43,198 nt of DNA from Betaproteobacteria bacterium (GTDB taxonomy: Bacteria > Pseudomonadota > Gammaproteobacteria > Burkholderiales > Rhodocyclaceae), in the NCBI GenBank assembly GCA_028065725.1, contig JAPTVL010000272.1, forward strand, positions 1 through 43,198. Reading direction: 5' to 3'. Under the pieces are notes generated by a model. That model saw nothing but the letters and a program-made list of their open reading frames with translations, was not told the DNA's origin and made no database searches. This document shows positions 34,013 to 42,338 of this stretch, piece by piece. A program made the translations under genes and the position numbers. Every line of letters starts with the position of its first letter. The stretch's first letter is position 1.

Positions 34013-34915
34013 CTAGCGCGAGAAGATGTCCATGAACTGCTGGCGCAGCCAGCGGTTGCCGCGGTCGTCGTGAAAGCGCTCCTGCCAGCACTGCTTGATG
34101 TCAAAAGCCGGGATCGCGATCGGCAGCGGCAGCAGCTTGACCTCGTTGTGCTGCGAGAGCTGGCTGCCGACACTGTGCGGCACGATGGCGATCATGTCGG
34201 TGGCGGCGACGATGCTGGCCAGCACCAGGAAGTTCTGCATGCGCAGCGCGATGCGTTGCTCCAGGCCATGCTCGATCAGCGTGCGCTCGATGATGCCGTG
34301 GCCCCAGCCGCCCGGCGTGACGATGGCATGTGCGGCGGCGGCAAACTGCTTTGCCGTGATGCGCTCGCCGATCGACGGATGGTCCTGGCGCACCACGCAG
34401 ACATAGCGGTCGCGAAACAGGCGCTGCATGTAGAACCCGGCACCCAGGTCGGGCAGGTTGCCGATGGCGAGATCGACCTCGCCGTTGCGCAAGGCGACCT
34501 CCGCAGACTCGGTCGGCATCGGCAGGGTACGCAGGTGCACGCCGGGCGCGACCCGGTTCAGGCGCTCGAGCAGGCGCGGCAGGAAGTAGGCTTCGCCGAG
34601 GTCGGTGAGGTAGATGGCGAAGCTGCGCTGCGAAGTCGCGGGGTCGAATTCCTGGCTGGCGCCCAGCGAAACGCGGATGCCGGTCAGGGCCTGGCGGACC
34701 GGATCGGCAATGCCCTGGGCATAGGGCGTCGGCGCCATGGCGTTGCCGAGGCGGACGAAAAGACGGTCGCCGGTGGCCTTGCGCATGCGCGCCAGGGCGT
34801 TGCTCACGGCCGGCTGCGACAGATCCAGCCGATCGGCGGCGCGGCTGATCGAGCCTTCGGCGAGTACCGCCTCGAAGACCGGCAGCAGGTTCAGATCGAA
34901 TTTTGAGATATTCAT
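34013..34915 (-). CDS. LysR-family transcriptional regulator
   Basis: 300 aa. The N-terminal winged helix-turn-helix (residues ~5-65) reads LLPVFEAVLAEGSISRAADRLDLSQPAVSNALARMRK. The C-terminal two-lobe effector domain starts near residue 90 (QRSFAIYLTDLGEAYFLPRLL). It is transcribed divergently from the aromatic ligase at 35042, a usual arrangement for LysR regulators that control the neighbouring operon. The effector is probably a benzoate-type compound or its CoA ester. No gene lies in the 126-bp gap to the ligase. It is followed by the HigBA-like module. Confidence 0.92.
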   Translation of the reverse strand: MNISKFDLNLLPVFEAVLAEGSISRAADRLDLSQPAVSNALARMRKATGDRLFVRLGNAMAPTPYAQGIADPVRQALTGIRVSLGASQEFDPATSQRSFAIYLTDLGEAYFLPRLLERLNRVAPGVHLRTLPMPTESAEVALRNGEVDLAIGNLPDLGAGFYMQRLFRDRYVCVVRQDHPSIGERITAKQFAAAAHAIVTPGGWGHGIIERTLIEHGLEQRIALRMQNFLVLASIVAATDMIAIVPHSVGSQLSQHNEVKLLPLPIAIPAFDIKQCWQERFHDDRGNRWLRQQFMDIFSR

Positions 34916-35041
34916 GGCGTGAATTGGATGTATTGATCGTATTCGCTACAAGTAGATAGTGTTTTGCTCTAGAGTGCAAGTCGCGATGAAGCTTCTGTCG
35001 CCACAGACCGGCTTACCCGGCGAACAAAAAGGAGGAGAAGC
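34916..35041. promoter_or_regulatory. Divergent control region of the LysR regulator and the ligase operon
   Basis: A 126-bp gap without a gene, richer in A/T than its flanks. TTG-N13-CAA (34933-34951) resembles a LysR-type T-N11-A dyad. CTCTAGAG (34967-34974) is a perfect 8-bp palindrome. A strong ribosome site, AAAAAGGAGGAGAAG, precedes the ligase ATG. Confidence 0.45.
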
Positions 35042-36700
35042 ATGCTCGAAGGCTGCGTGCCCTGGCCCGCCGACGTGGCGGCGCGCTACCGCCAGCGGGG
35101 CTGGTGGGAAGGCATCACGATTCCGCAACTGCTGGAGCGCAGCGCCGCGCGCCATCCGCAGAAGACGGCGCTGGTCTGCGGCGAACTGCGGATCAGCTAT
35201 GGCGATCTGGTGACGGGCTATCGGCGCCTGGCCTGCCGCTTTCTCGAAGCGGGGATCAAGACCCTCGATCGCGTCGTGCTGCAACTGTCCAACGGCCCGG
35301 AATTCGTCCTCGCCTACTTTGCCCTGACGCGCATCGGCGCGATACCGGTGATGGCGCTGCGCGCCCATCGCCATAGCGAAGTCCGCCACTTCCTCAAGGC
35401 CTCGGGTGCCGCGGCCTACGTGATTCCCGATCGCATCGGCAACTTTGATTACCGCGACATGGCGCGCGAGGTCGGTTCCGACGCGCCTGCCTTGCGCCAC
35501 GTGTTCGTTGCCGGCGAGCCCGGCCCCGGCCAGATCGACCTGCGCGCGATGATTGCCGCGCCGCTGGCAGACGCCGACGTTGTTGCGACACTGGCCGGGC
35601 ACGATCCCGATCCCGGCGAAGTGACGACCATGCTGCTGTCCGGCGGTACCACCTCGCTGTCGAAACTGATCCCGCGCACCCACGAGGATTACGTGCTGAA
35701 CGCGCGGCTCTGCGGCCGTGCCGGTGGCTTCGACGAGGCCACGGTGTTCATGGCCATCCTGCCGCTGGGACACAACTACAACCTGGCCTCGCCCGGCATG
35801 CTCGGCACCTTCTACTACGGCGGCACCGTGGTGCTGGCCGCATCCGGCGACGCCGCCGAGGTGTTCTCGCTGGTGCAGCGCGAGCGAGTGACGGCGATCG
35901 CGGCCGTGGTGCCGCTGATTTCCAACTGGCTCAATTCGCCGGTGCCGGATAGCTACGATGTCTCCTCGCTCAAGGTGATCCAGAACGGCGGTGCGCGTCT
36001 TGCCCCGGAACTGCGCGGCCGCCTGCGCGAGCGTTTCGGCTGCCTGCCGCAGGAAATCTACGGCACGGCAGAGGGCCTGATCAACATGGTGCCGCTGGAT
36101 GCGCCGGACGACATGCTGCTCACCAGTTCCGGCATTCCGGTGTGCGCGGACGACGAGATCAAGGTGCTCGACGACGACGGCAACGAAGTGCCTGACGGCG
36201 AGCCGGGCGAACTCGTCACGCGCGGGCCCTACACCATCCAGGGCTATTACCGGGCGCCGGAAAAGCAGGCCGAGGCCTTCACGCCCGACGGCTTCTACCG
36301 CATGGGCGACATCGTGAGGAAGCAGGGCCGCCACGTGTTCACCGAGGGGCGGCGCAAGGACCTGATCAACCGCGGCGGCGAGAAAATCAGCTGCGAAGAG
36401 GTGGAGAACCTGATCTTTGGCCATCCCAAGGTCAAGGCCGTGACCCTGGTGGCGATGCCCGATCCGGTGTTCGGCGAGAAGGCCTGCGCCTTCGTCATCC
36501 CGAAGCAAGGCGAAACCCTGGAGTTCGCCGAGCTGATCGCCTTCCTGCGCCAGCAGAAGATCGCCAGTTTCAAATTGCCGGAACGCCTCGAAGTGGTCGA
36601 GGAATTTCCCCTGAGTCCGGTGGGCAAGATCCTCAAGCGCCAGCTGCGCGAAATGATCGCGGCCCGGATAGAAGGCGAAACGGCGGACGCCAGGACATGA
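35042..36700 (+). CDS. Aryl-adenylating ligase, EntE/DhbE-type (salicylate- or dihydroxybenzoate-AMP-ligase-like)
   Basis: ANL enzyme of 552 aa. The N-terminus (EGCVPWPADVAARYRQRGWW) and LSGGTTSLSKLIPRTHEDY follow the EntE/DhbE family, which adenylates 2,3-dihydroxybenzoate or salicylate. EIYGTAEGLIN is the A5 region and GRRKDLINRGGEKISCEEVE the hinge. The C-terminal lysine is in SPVGKILKRQLRE. The SdgA/SdgB pair of Streptomyces salicylate degradation is a close functional parallel: one adenylates, one makes the CoA ester. Here a second ligase is 3 kb downstream. The gene is first in the operon divergent from LysR and overlaps the monooxygenase start (ATGA). The actual substrate is not shown by the sequence. 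Confidence 0.85.
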   Translation: MLEGCVPWPADVAARYRQRGWWEGITIPQLLERSAARHPQKTALVCGELRISYGDLVTGYRRLACRFLEAGIKTLDRVVLQLSNGPEFVLAYFALTRIGAIPVMALRAHRHSEVRHFLKASGAAAYVIPDRIGNFDYRDMAREVGSDAPALRHVFVAGEPGPGQIDLRAMIAAPLADADVVATLAGHDPDPGEVTTMLLSGGTTSLSKLIPRTHEDYVLNARLCGRAGGFDEATVFMAILPLGHNYNLASPGMLGTFYYGGTVVLAASGDAAEVFSLVQRERVTAIAAVVPLISNWLNSPVPDSYDVSSLKVIQNGGARLAPELRGRLRERFGCLPQEIYGTAEGLINMVPLDAPDDMLLTSSGIPVCADDEIKVLDDDGNEVPDGEPGELVTRGPYTIQGYYRAPEKQAEAFTPDGFYRMGDIVRKQGRHVFTEGRRKDLINRGGEKISCEEVENLIFGHPKVKAVTLVAMPDPVFGEKACAFVIPKQGETLEFAELIAFLRQQKIASFKLPERLEVVEEFPLSPVGKILKRQLREMIAARIEGETADART

Positions 36701-37848
36701 AGATCCGCATCATCGGCGGCGGACCGGCCGGCCTCTACTTCGCCTCGCTGATGCAGCGCGAGGATCCGGCGCACGACATCGTGGTCTACGAGCGTGGGCC
36801 GCGCAACGCGACCTGGGGTTTCGGCGTGGTCTTCTCCGACCGCGCGCTGGAGTTCCTGCGCGCCGACGACGAGGCCATGTACCGGCTGCTGACGCCGTTG
36901 ATGGAGACCTGGCCCAACCTGACCATCGTCCATAACGACACGCCCGTTCCCATCGCCGGCAACGGCTTCGCCGCGATCGGGCGGCTGGAACTGTTGAGCC
37001 AGTTGTACGCCCATGCCGAATCGCTGGGCGTGAAGATCGAATTCGACAGCGAGGTGGTCGCGCTGGATCATCCCGCGCTGGCGGGCGCCGACCTCATCGT
37101 CGCCGCCAACGGCGCCTTCTCCTGGGTACGCAACGAGCACGCGGACAGGTTCGGCACCGAGACCGACCTGCGCCACAACCGCTTCATCTGGTACGGCACC
37201 AGCAAGGCCTTCGACAGTCTGTCGCTGACCTTCCGCGAGACCGAACACGGCGTGTTCTGCGCCCATCATTACCGCTACAGCCCGGGCATGAGCACCTTCC
37301 TGGTCGAGGTGACGGATGCGACCTGGCAGCGGGCAGGGTTCGCCGACATGGGCGAGGACGACACGATCCGTCATTGCGAACAGGTCTTCGCCAGGGACCT
37401 CGACGGCGCGCCGATACTCTCCAACAAGTCCTACTGGCGCCAGTTTCCGGCGGTCACCAACCGGCAGTGGAGCTTCGACAATGTGGTGCTGATGGGCGAC
37501 GCCCTGCGCACGGCGCATTTCTCGATCGGCTCCGGCACGCGCCTGGCCATGGAAGATGCCATCGCCTTGTGGAAGGCCCTGCGCGATGCGGGCAGCCTGC
37601 CGGAGGCGTTGGCGCTGTATCAGCAGCGCCGCCTGCCGCCGATGCAGAAGATCCTCGATGCGGCCAATGCCAGCATCGGCTGGTACGAGCGCATGGATGA
37701 ATTGATCCGGCTGTCGCCGCTGGACTTCGCCTACAGCTACATGACGCGTACCGGCCGCGTCGACCACGATGAAGTGACGCGCCGCGATCCGAAACTGGCG
37801 GCCGCGTGGGAGCACGATCACCCCGAAATCTTCGGTTCGTCGTATTGA
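36697..37848 (+). CDS. FAD-dependent aryl-CoA monooxygenase (N-terminal-half equivalent of 2-aminobenzoyl-CoA monooxygenase/reductase; salicylyl-CoA 5-hydroxylase-like)
   Basis: Class A flavin monooxygenase of 383 aa. The FAD motif is IIGGGPAGLYFASLM at residues 4-18, with VVYERGPRNATWGFGVVFSD next. The second FAD motif is VVLMGDALRTAHFSIGSGTR near 265-284. The C-terminal MTRTGRVDHDEVTRRDP is typical of the salicylyl-CoA 5-hydroxylase and 2-aminobenzoyl-CoA monooxygenase/reductase group. In ACMR this domain is fused to an old-yellow-enzyme domain; here it ends after 383 aa with a stop. It should hydroxylate an ortho-substituted benzoyl-CoA at C5. It overlaps the ligase stop by 4 nt. An 85-bp gap with its own promoter-like elements separates it from the reductase. 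Confidence 0.87.
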   Translation: MKIRIIGGGPAGLYFASLMQREDPAHDIVVYERGPRNATWGFGVVFSDRALEFLRADDEAMYRLLTPLMETWPNLTIVHNDTPVPIAGNGFAAIGRLELLSQLYAHAESLGVKIEFDSEVVALDHPALAGADLIVAANGAFSWVRNEHADRFGTETDLRHNRFIWYGTSKAFDSLSLTFRETEHGVFCAHHYRYSPGMSTFLVEVTDATWQRAGFADMGEDDTIRHCEQVFARDLDGAPILSNKSYWRQFPAVTNRQWSFDNVVLMGDALRTAHFSIGSGTRLAMEDAIALWKALRDAGSLPEALALYQQRRLPPMQKILDAANASIGWYERMDELIRLSPLDFAYSYMTRTGRVDHDEVTRRDPKLAAAWEHDHPEIFGSSY

Positions 37849-37878
37849 CGCGCCGACCCTTTGCGCTTAATGTATACA
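37845..37878 (+). promoter_or_regulatory. Possible internal promoter and TGTATACA palindrome upstream of the reductase gene
   Basis: TTGACG (37845-37850), 17 bp, TAATGT (37868-37873), overlapping the perfect palindrome TGTATACA (37871-37878). The gap in an otherwise tightly packed operon suggests an extra promoter or operator for the reductase and downstream genes. The -10 match is weak. Confidence 0.3.
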
Positions 37879-37933
37879 GTATCCAAAGATAAGCAAACGC
37901 CCGCCTAAGGCCGGGCCATCAGGAGGAATCATA

Positions 37934-39901
37934 GTGACACGACCGGGCGAAGCGAAGCTCAATCATCTGTTCCAGCCGGGCAGGATCGGCAAGTTCGAAG
38001 TCAAGAACCGGATCAAGTACGGGGCGTGCTGCGTCTCGAACTACAACGGCCGCGACGGCACCATCACCCCGCGCGAACTGGCGCGGGTCCGCGTCATCGC
38101 CGGCACCGGCTGCGGCCTGATCACCAACCAGGGCGCCTATCCCGACCCGCTGGGGGAGGGCAAGTCCTACTTCCGCCAGGTCGCGATCCACGACGACAAG
38201 TTCCTGCCGCAGTTCGAGAAGATTGCCCAGTACATCCATGACGCCGGCGCCATGGCCATGCAGCAGATCCTGCACGCCGGGCGCTACGGCGGCATCGACC
38301 TCGGCTACTGCGTCCAGCCCTCGGTGGTGCCGCAGACCCTGCCGCACTTCCGTCCGCCGCGGGAGATGACCAAGGATCAGATCAAGCTTACCGTGCAGCA
38401 GCACGCCGACGCCGCCAAGCGCGCGATCCGCGCCGGCTTCGACGGCACCGAAGTCACCAGCTTCATGGGCTACCTGCTGGCCAACTTCAACTCCCGCTTC
38501 ACCAATCAGCGCACCGACGAATACGGCGGCTCGGTGGAGAATCGCGGCCGCTTCATGCGCGAACTGATCGACGCCATCAAACAGGCCACGCCCGACAATC
38601 CGCTGTCGATCCGCTTGAACGGCGCCGAACTGATGGACCGCTGGGGCGGCAACACCCAGGACGAATCCTTCGAACTGATGCAGCAGGCCGTCGATTGCGG
38701 CGTGGACATGATCTCGGTCACGGTGGGCTGGCAGGAAGCGCCGGAGTCGTCCTTCGGCCGTGACGTCGAACCGGGCTACTGGAACTTCCTCTCCGAGAAA
38801 GCCAAGAAGATGTTCCCCAACACCCTGGTCGCCTTCGGCAATCGCCTGCCCGACCCGGCCATGGCCAACGCCTGCGTCAAGGACAACATCTTCGACTACT
38901 GGGAAGTCTGCCGCCCGCTCTTGGCCGACCCGGAAATGATCCACAAGGCCGCCGAAGACCGCATGGAAGAAGTCCGCCCCTGCATCGGCTCCTTGAACTG
39001 CCTGTCGCGCCTGTTCCGCGACCTGCCCTACACCTGCACCATGAACCCGATGCTGGGCCACGAAGTCGAGCCCGAGTACCACGTCACCGAAGCCACCGAG
39101 AAGAAGCGCATCATGGTCATCGGCGCCGGCCCGGCCGGCATGGAAGCAGCCATCACTGCCCGCAAGCGCGGCCACGCCGTGACCGTGTTCGACAAGGCCG
39201 ACCGCATCGGCGGCGCGCTCGGTGCCTATGCCGCCAACGACCTGGCGCGTCCGGCCGACCTGCAAAGCGTGATCGACTACTACGGCGTGATGGCCAAGAA
39301 GCTCGGCGTCGAAGTGCGTTTGAACACCGAGGCCAATGCCAAGTTCATGCGCAGCGTCTTGCACGAATACGACGTCTGCATCGTCGCCGCGGGTGCCCGC
39401 ACCGACATGGCGGTGTTCCAGTACCTCGAAGGCGCCGAACTGCTGGTCGATGCGCTGGACGTGGCGCACGGCAAGGTCAAGACCGGCAAGCGCGTGGTGA
39501 TGATCGGCGGCGGCATGATCGGCCTGACCATTTCCGAATTCCTCGCCAAGGCCGGTCACGAAGTCACCGTGGTCGAGAACGAAAAGCGCATCGGCGGCGA
39601 CATCATGCCGACCTTCAAGTGGCGCCACACCGCCTGGGTGGACGAACTTGGCATCCAGACCGTCTGCTCGGCGCAACTGGTCAAGGTGAGCAAGGAAGGG
39701 GCAACGGTGAAGACGCCCAAGGGCGAGCAGTTCATCCCCTGCGACAGCGTGATCGTCTCCAGTCCGCGCAAGGCCAACCATGACCTGTTCCACGAGTTCC
39801 AGTGGATGGTGGACGAATTGCACGGCGGCGGTGACGCCACGGTGCCGCGCGGCCTCGATGCGGCGATCCAGGAAGGCTACAAGCTCGGCGTGCGCATCTG
39901 A
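37934..39901 (+). CDS. Old-yellow-enzyme/TMADH-family reductase (2,4-dienoyl-CoA-reductase-like) with altered Fe-S motif
   Basis: 655 aa, three domains as in trimethylamine dehydrogenase and 2,4-dienoyl-CoA reductase. Residues ~8-340 form the FMN barrel (ILHAGRYGG, NSRFTNQRTDEYGGSVENR). Then comes the Fe-S motif, and from about residue 390 FAD/NAD(P) domains (IMVIGAGPAGMEAA; VVMIGGGMIGLTISEFLA). The Fe-S motif reads RPCIGSLNCLSR...YTC: the family pattern has a cysteine where Ser is found, leaving three cysteines. The start is GTG 37934, 7 nt after AGGAGG. In this operon it could reduce the 5-hydroxylated aryl-CoA, the job of the C-terminal half of ACMR, but it is a longer protein type than that half. 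Confidence 0.88.
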   Translation: MTRPGEAKLNHLFQPGRIGKFEVKNRIKYGACCVSNYNGRDGTITPRELARVRVIAGTGCGLITNQGAYPDPLGEGKSYFRQVAIHDDKFLPQFEKIAQYIHDAGAMAMQQILHAGRYGGIDLGYCVQPSVVPQTLPHFRPPREMTKDQIKLTVQQHADAAKRAIRAGFDGTEVTSFMGYLLANFNSRFTNQRTDEYGGSVENRGRFMRELIDAIKQATPDNPLSIRLNGAELMDRWGGNTQDESFELMQQAVDCGVDMISVTVGWQEAPESSFGRDVEPGYWNFLSEKAKKMFPNTLVAFGNRLPDPAMANACVKDNIFDYWEVCRPLLADPEMIHKAAEDRMEEVRPCIGSLNCLSRLFRDLPYTCTMNPMLGHEVEPEYHVTEATEKKRIMVIGAGPAGMEAAITARKRGHAVTVFDKADRIGGALGAYAANDLARPADLQSVIDYYGVMAKKLGVEVRLNTEANAKFMRSVLHEYDVCIVAAGARTDMAVFQYLEGAELLVDALDVAHGKVKTGKRVVMIGGGMIGLTISEFLAKAGHEVTVVENEKRIGGDIMPTFKWRHTAWVDELGIQTVCSAQLVKVSKEGATVKTPKGEQFIPCDSVIVSSPRKANHDLFHEFQWMVDELHGGGDATVPRGLDAAIQEGYKLGVRI

Positions 39902-39913
39902 CGGGAGGCGGTC

Positions 39914-41554
39914 ATGGCCTACAGCGCCCATGTCGATACCTTTACCCGTGACAACCTTCCGCCAGCCGGGCAGCAACCGGAGTTTCTGTTCGATCTGCCG
40001 GAACTGAAGTTTCCCGAGCGGCTCAACTGTGCCGGGCCGCTGCTCGACGAGCATGTCGCGCAGGGGCGCGGCGACCGCATCTGCATCCAGGCGCCGAATG
40101 TCCGCTGGACCTACGCCGACCTGCAGGAGCGCGCCAACCGCATCGCCAACGTACTGGTGAATGACCTCGGCGTGGTGCCGGGCAACCGCGTGCTGCTGCG
40201 CGCGCCGAACAACCCGATGATGGCCGCCTGCTGGTTTGCGGTCATGAAAGTCGGCGCTGTCGCCACGGCGACCATGCCGCTCCTGCGTGCCAAGGAACTC
40301 AAGCACGTGATCGCCAAGGCGAAGGTGAGTCACGCCTTGTGCGACCTGCGCCTGGCTGAGGAACTCAAGCTCGCCGCCGCCGAATCGCCCGATACATCGA
40401 CGGAACTGAGGCACATCCGCTGGTTCAACGACACTTCCGCCGACGGTCTCGAAGCAGCGATGGCGAAGCAGTCCCCGGAGTTCCGCAACGTCGATACGGC
40501 GCGCGACGACACCTGCATCCTCGCCTTCACCTCCGGCACCACCGGCCAGCCCAAGGCCACGATGCATTTCCACCGCGACGTCATGGCCTCCTGCGTCTGC
40601 TGGCCGCCCCACGTGCTGCGGCCGACGCCGGACGACATCTTCATGGGCACGCCGCCGCTGGCCTTCACCTTCGGCCTCGGCGGCTTGTTGCTGTTCCCCT
40701 TGAGCATCGGCGCCTCGACCGTGCTGCTGGAGCAGGGCGGGCCGCAGGACCTGGTCGATGCGGTGCTGAAATACCGGGCCACGATTCTGTTCACCGCGCC
40801 GACCTCCTACCGCGCCATCGCCGCGATCGCCGGCCCGCTGCGCGGCAGCACGCTGAGGAAATGCGTCTCGGCCGGCGAGGCGCTGCCGGCGGCGACCCGC
40901 GCGCTGTGGAAGGAGGCCACCGGCATCGAGATGATCGACGGCATTGGCGCCACCGAACTCATGCACATCTTCATTTCCGCCGACGAGAAGGAGGCGTTGC
41001 CCGGCGCCACCGGCAAGGTGGTGTCCGGCTACGTCGCCTGCGTCATGGACGACGAGGGCCGACCGGCGCCGCTCGGCCAGGTTGGCAAGCTCGCGGTCAA
41101 GGGCCCGACCGGCTGCCGCTACCTGGCCGACGAGCGCCAGGCCCGCTACGTGATCGATGGCTGGAATTACACCGGCGATGCCTATTCGCTCGATGGCGAT
41201 GGGTATTTTCACTATCACTCGCGCACTGATGACATGATCATTTCGGCCGGCTACAACATCGCCGGGCCCGAGGTCGAGGATGCCCTGCTGCGTCACCCGA
41301 AAGTGGCCGAGTGCGGCGTCATCGGCGTCGCCGACGAGGAACGCGGCCAGGTGGTCAAGGCCATCGTCGTGCTGCGTCCCGGCTTTGATGCTTCGCCCGT
41401 GACGGCGAAGGAACTGCAGGATTACGTCAAGCAGAGCATCGCTCCCTACAAGTACCCGCGTCAGGTCGAGTTCGTCACCAGCCTGCCGCGCACCGAAACC
41501 GGCAAGCTGCAGCGCTTCCGGCTCAGACAATCCGCCCAAGGAGAAACCAAGTGA
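39914..41554 (+). CDS. 2-aminobenzoate-CoA ligase-like enzyme (benzoate-CoA ligase family)
   Basis: ANL ligase of 546 aa. The N-terminus YSAHVDTFTRDNLPPAGQQP and FLFDLPELKFPERLNC follow the 2-aminobenzoate-CoA ligase group of the benzoate ligase family. The P-loop is FTSGTTGQPKATMHFHRD, the A5 motif DGIGATELMHIF, the hinge YHSRTDDMIISAGYNIAGPE and the catalytic lysine Lys531 in TGKLQRFRLR. It should form the aryl-CoA used by the monooxygenase; 2-aminobenzoate or salicylate are the best guesses. ATG 39914 follows GGGAGGCGGTC. The stop overlaps the RidA-like start (GTGA). A second, EntE-type, ligase in the same operon suggests either two substrates or a two-step activation. Confidence 0.88.
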   Translation: MAYSAHVDTFTRDNLPPAGQQPEFLFDLPELKFPERLNCAGPLLDEHVAQGRGDRICIQAPNVRWTYADLQERANRIANVLVNDLGVVPGNRVLLRAPNNPMMAACWFAVMKVGAVATATMPLLRAKELKHVIAKAKVSHALCDLRLAEELKLAAAESPDTSTELRHIRWFNDTSADGLEAAMAKQSPEFRNVDTARDDTCILAFTSGTTGQPKATMHFHRDVMASCVCWPPHVLRPTPDDIFMGTPPLAFTFGLGGLLLFPLSIGASTVLLEQGGPQDLVDAVLKYRATILFTAPTSYRAIAAIAGPLRGSTLRKCVSAGEALPAATRALWKEATGIEMIDGIGATELMHIFISADEKEALPGATGKVVSGYVACVMDDEGRPAPLGQVGKLAVKGPTGCRYLADERQARYVIDGWNYTGDAYSLDGDGYFHYHSRTDDMIISAGYNIAGPEVEDALLRHPKVAECGVIGVADEERGQVVKAIVVLRPGFDASPVTAKELQDYVKQSIAPYKYPRQVEFVTSLPRTETGKLQRFRLRQSAQGETK

Positions 41555-41952
41555 AGGAAAAAACGCTGCTCCCCCCTGGCTGGCCGCTGGCCAAGGGCTA
41601 TGCCCATGGCGTCGCGGCGCGCGGGCAGATGATCTTCGTTGCGGGCCAGGTCGGCTGGGACGAGAAATGCGAATTTCCAGGCGATGACATTGTCACACAA
41701 GCGGAGCAGGCGCTGAAGAACGTCGTCGCCATCCTCGCCGAGGCCGGCGCCAAACCCGAGCACATCGTGCGCATGACCTGGTACCTCGGCAGCAAGGAGG
41801 AGTACTGGGACAAGCAGAAGGAACTCGGCGAGGTCTTCCGCCGCATCATCGGCACCTACGGCGCGGCGATGACCGCGGTGCAGGTCGCCGGCTTCGTCGA
41901 GCATGGCGCTAGGGTCGAGATCGAGGCCACCGCCGTGATCCCGGATGCCTGA
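41551..41952 (+). CDS. RidA/YjgF/Rid-family protein (enamine/imine deaminase-like)
   Basis: 133 aa. The Rid fold is clear: ARGQMIFVAGQVGWDEKCEF, then ITQAEQALKNV-like VTQAEQALKNVVAILAEAG, and a C-terminal TAVQVAGFVEHGARVEIEATA. Rid proteins hydrolyse enamines and imines to ketones plus ammonia; some members lack the catalytic arginine, and here ARVEIEATAVI carries an arginine near the usual site. In 2-aminobenzoyl-CoA degradation the product of the monooxygenase/reductase is an enamine, so hydrolysis by this protein would be logical. GTG start overlaps the ligase stop. Alternative role: general removal of reactive imines. Confidence 0.87.
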   Translation: MKEKTLLPPGWPLAKGYAHGVAARGQMIFVAGQVGWDEKCEFPGDDIVTQAEQALKNVVAILAEAGAKPEHIVRMTWYLGSKEEYWDKQKELGEVFRRIIGTYGAAMTAVQVAGFVEHGARVEIEATAVIPDA

Positions 41953-41954
41953 AC

Positions 41955-42338
41955 TTGGATGAAGCACGCTGGTCGCGCCTGCTGGAACGCCTGCCCGAGG
42001 TCGAGGAAACCGCCGGTGCGCCGCTGGCCGTGGCCTTCATCAACAGCGCAGACTACGCCGCGAAGCGCGGCCAGGCCTGGCTGTGGTGGCCGGGCAGCCG
42101 CGCGCGCGCCACGGGGCCGGTCGCCTTCGACGGCCGCTTTCCGGCGGACTGGGGTCTGCTGCTGGTGATGAACGACATGGCCATTGCGAAAGTCGGCGCT
42201 GACGGCACGGCGTGCATGGCCCACCTGGCGCGCCTGCTCGACATCAAGCCCTTCGTGCTGCAACAGCGCGACGAGCTGGAGGCCGCAGGCATACTTGAAT
42301 TTATCGAAACACTGGAACTGGCGACACCCAAACACTGA
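41955..42338 (+). CDS. Unknown protein, 127 aa, in the aminobenzoate-like operon
   Basis: I do not recognise this protein. It starts with TTG at 41955, 2 nt after the RidA-like stop; no in-frame ATG is near, so the TTG start is the best choice. It is soluble, with no signal peptide or membrane helix. Features are an amphipathic N-terminal helix (DEARWSRLLERLPEVEE), AVAFINSADYAAKRGQAWLW, a central FDGRFPADWGLLLVMNDMA and a C-terminal acidic helix. The stop overlaps the next start by one base. Tight packing in the operon supports a role in the same pathway, perhaps in folding or regulation, but no function is inferred. Confidence 0.7.
   Translation: MDEARWSRLLERLPEVEETAGAPLAVAFINSADYAAKRGQAWLWWPGSRARATGPVAFDGRFPADWGLLLVMNDMAIAKVGADGTACMAHLARLLDIKPFVLQQRDELEAAGILEFIETLELATPKH

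Noticed and set aside
37919..41539. A 1206-codon open frame on the minus strand
   Set aside because: It lies antisense to the reductase and ligase genes, both of which have strong family motifs. Long antisense frames are common in GC-rich DNA. Its translation is rich in His, Ala, Gly and Val with no known motif.
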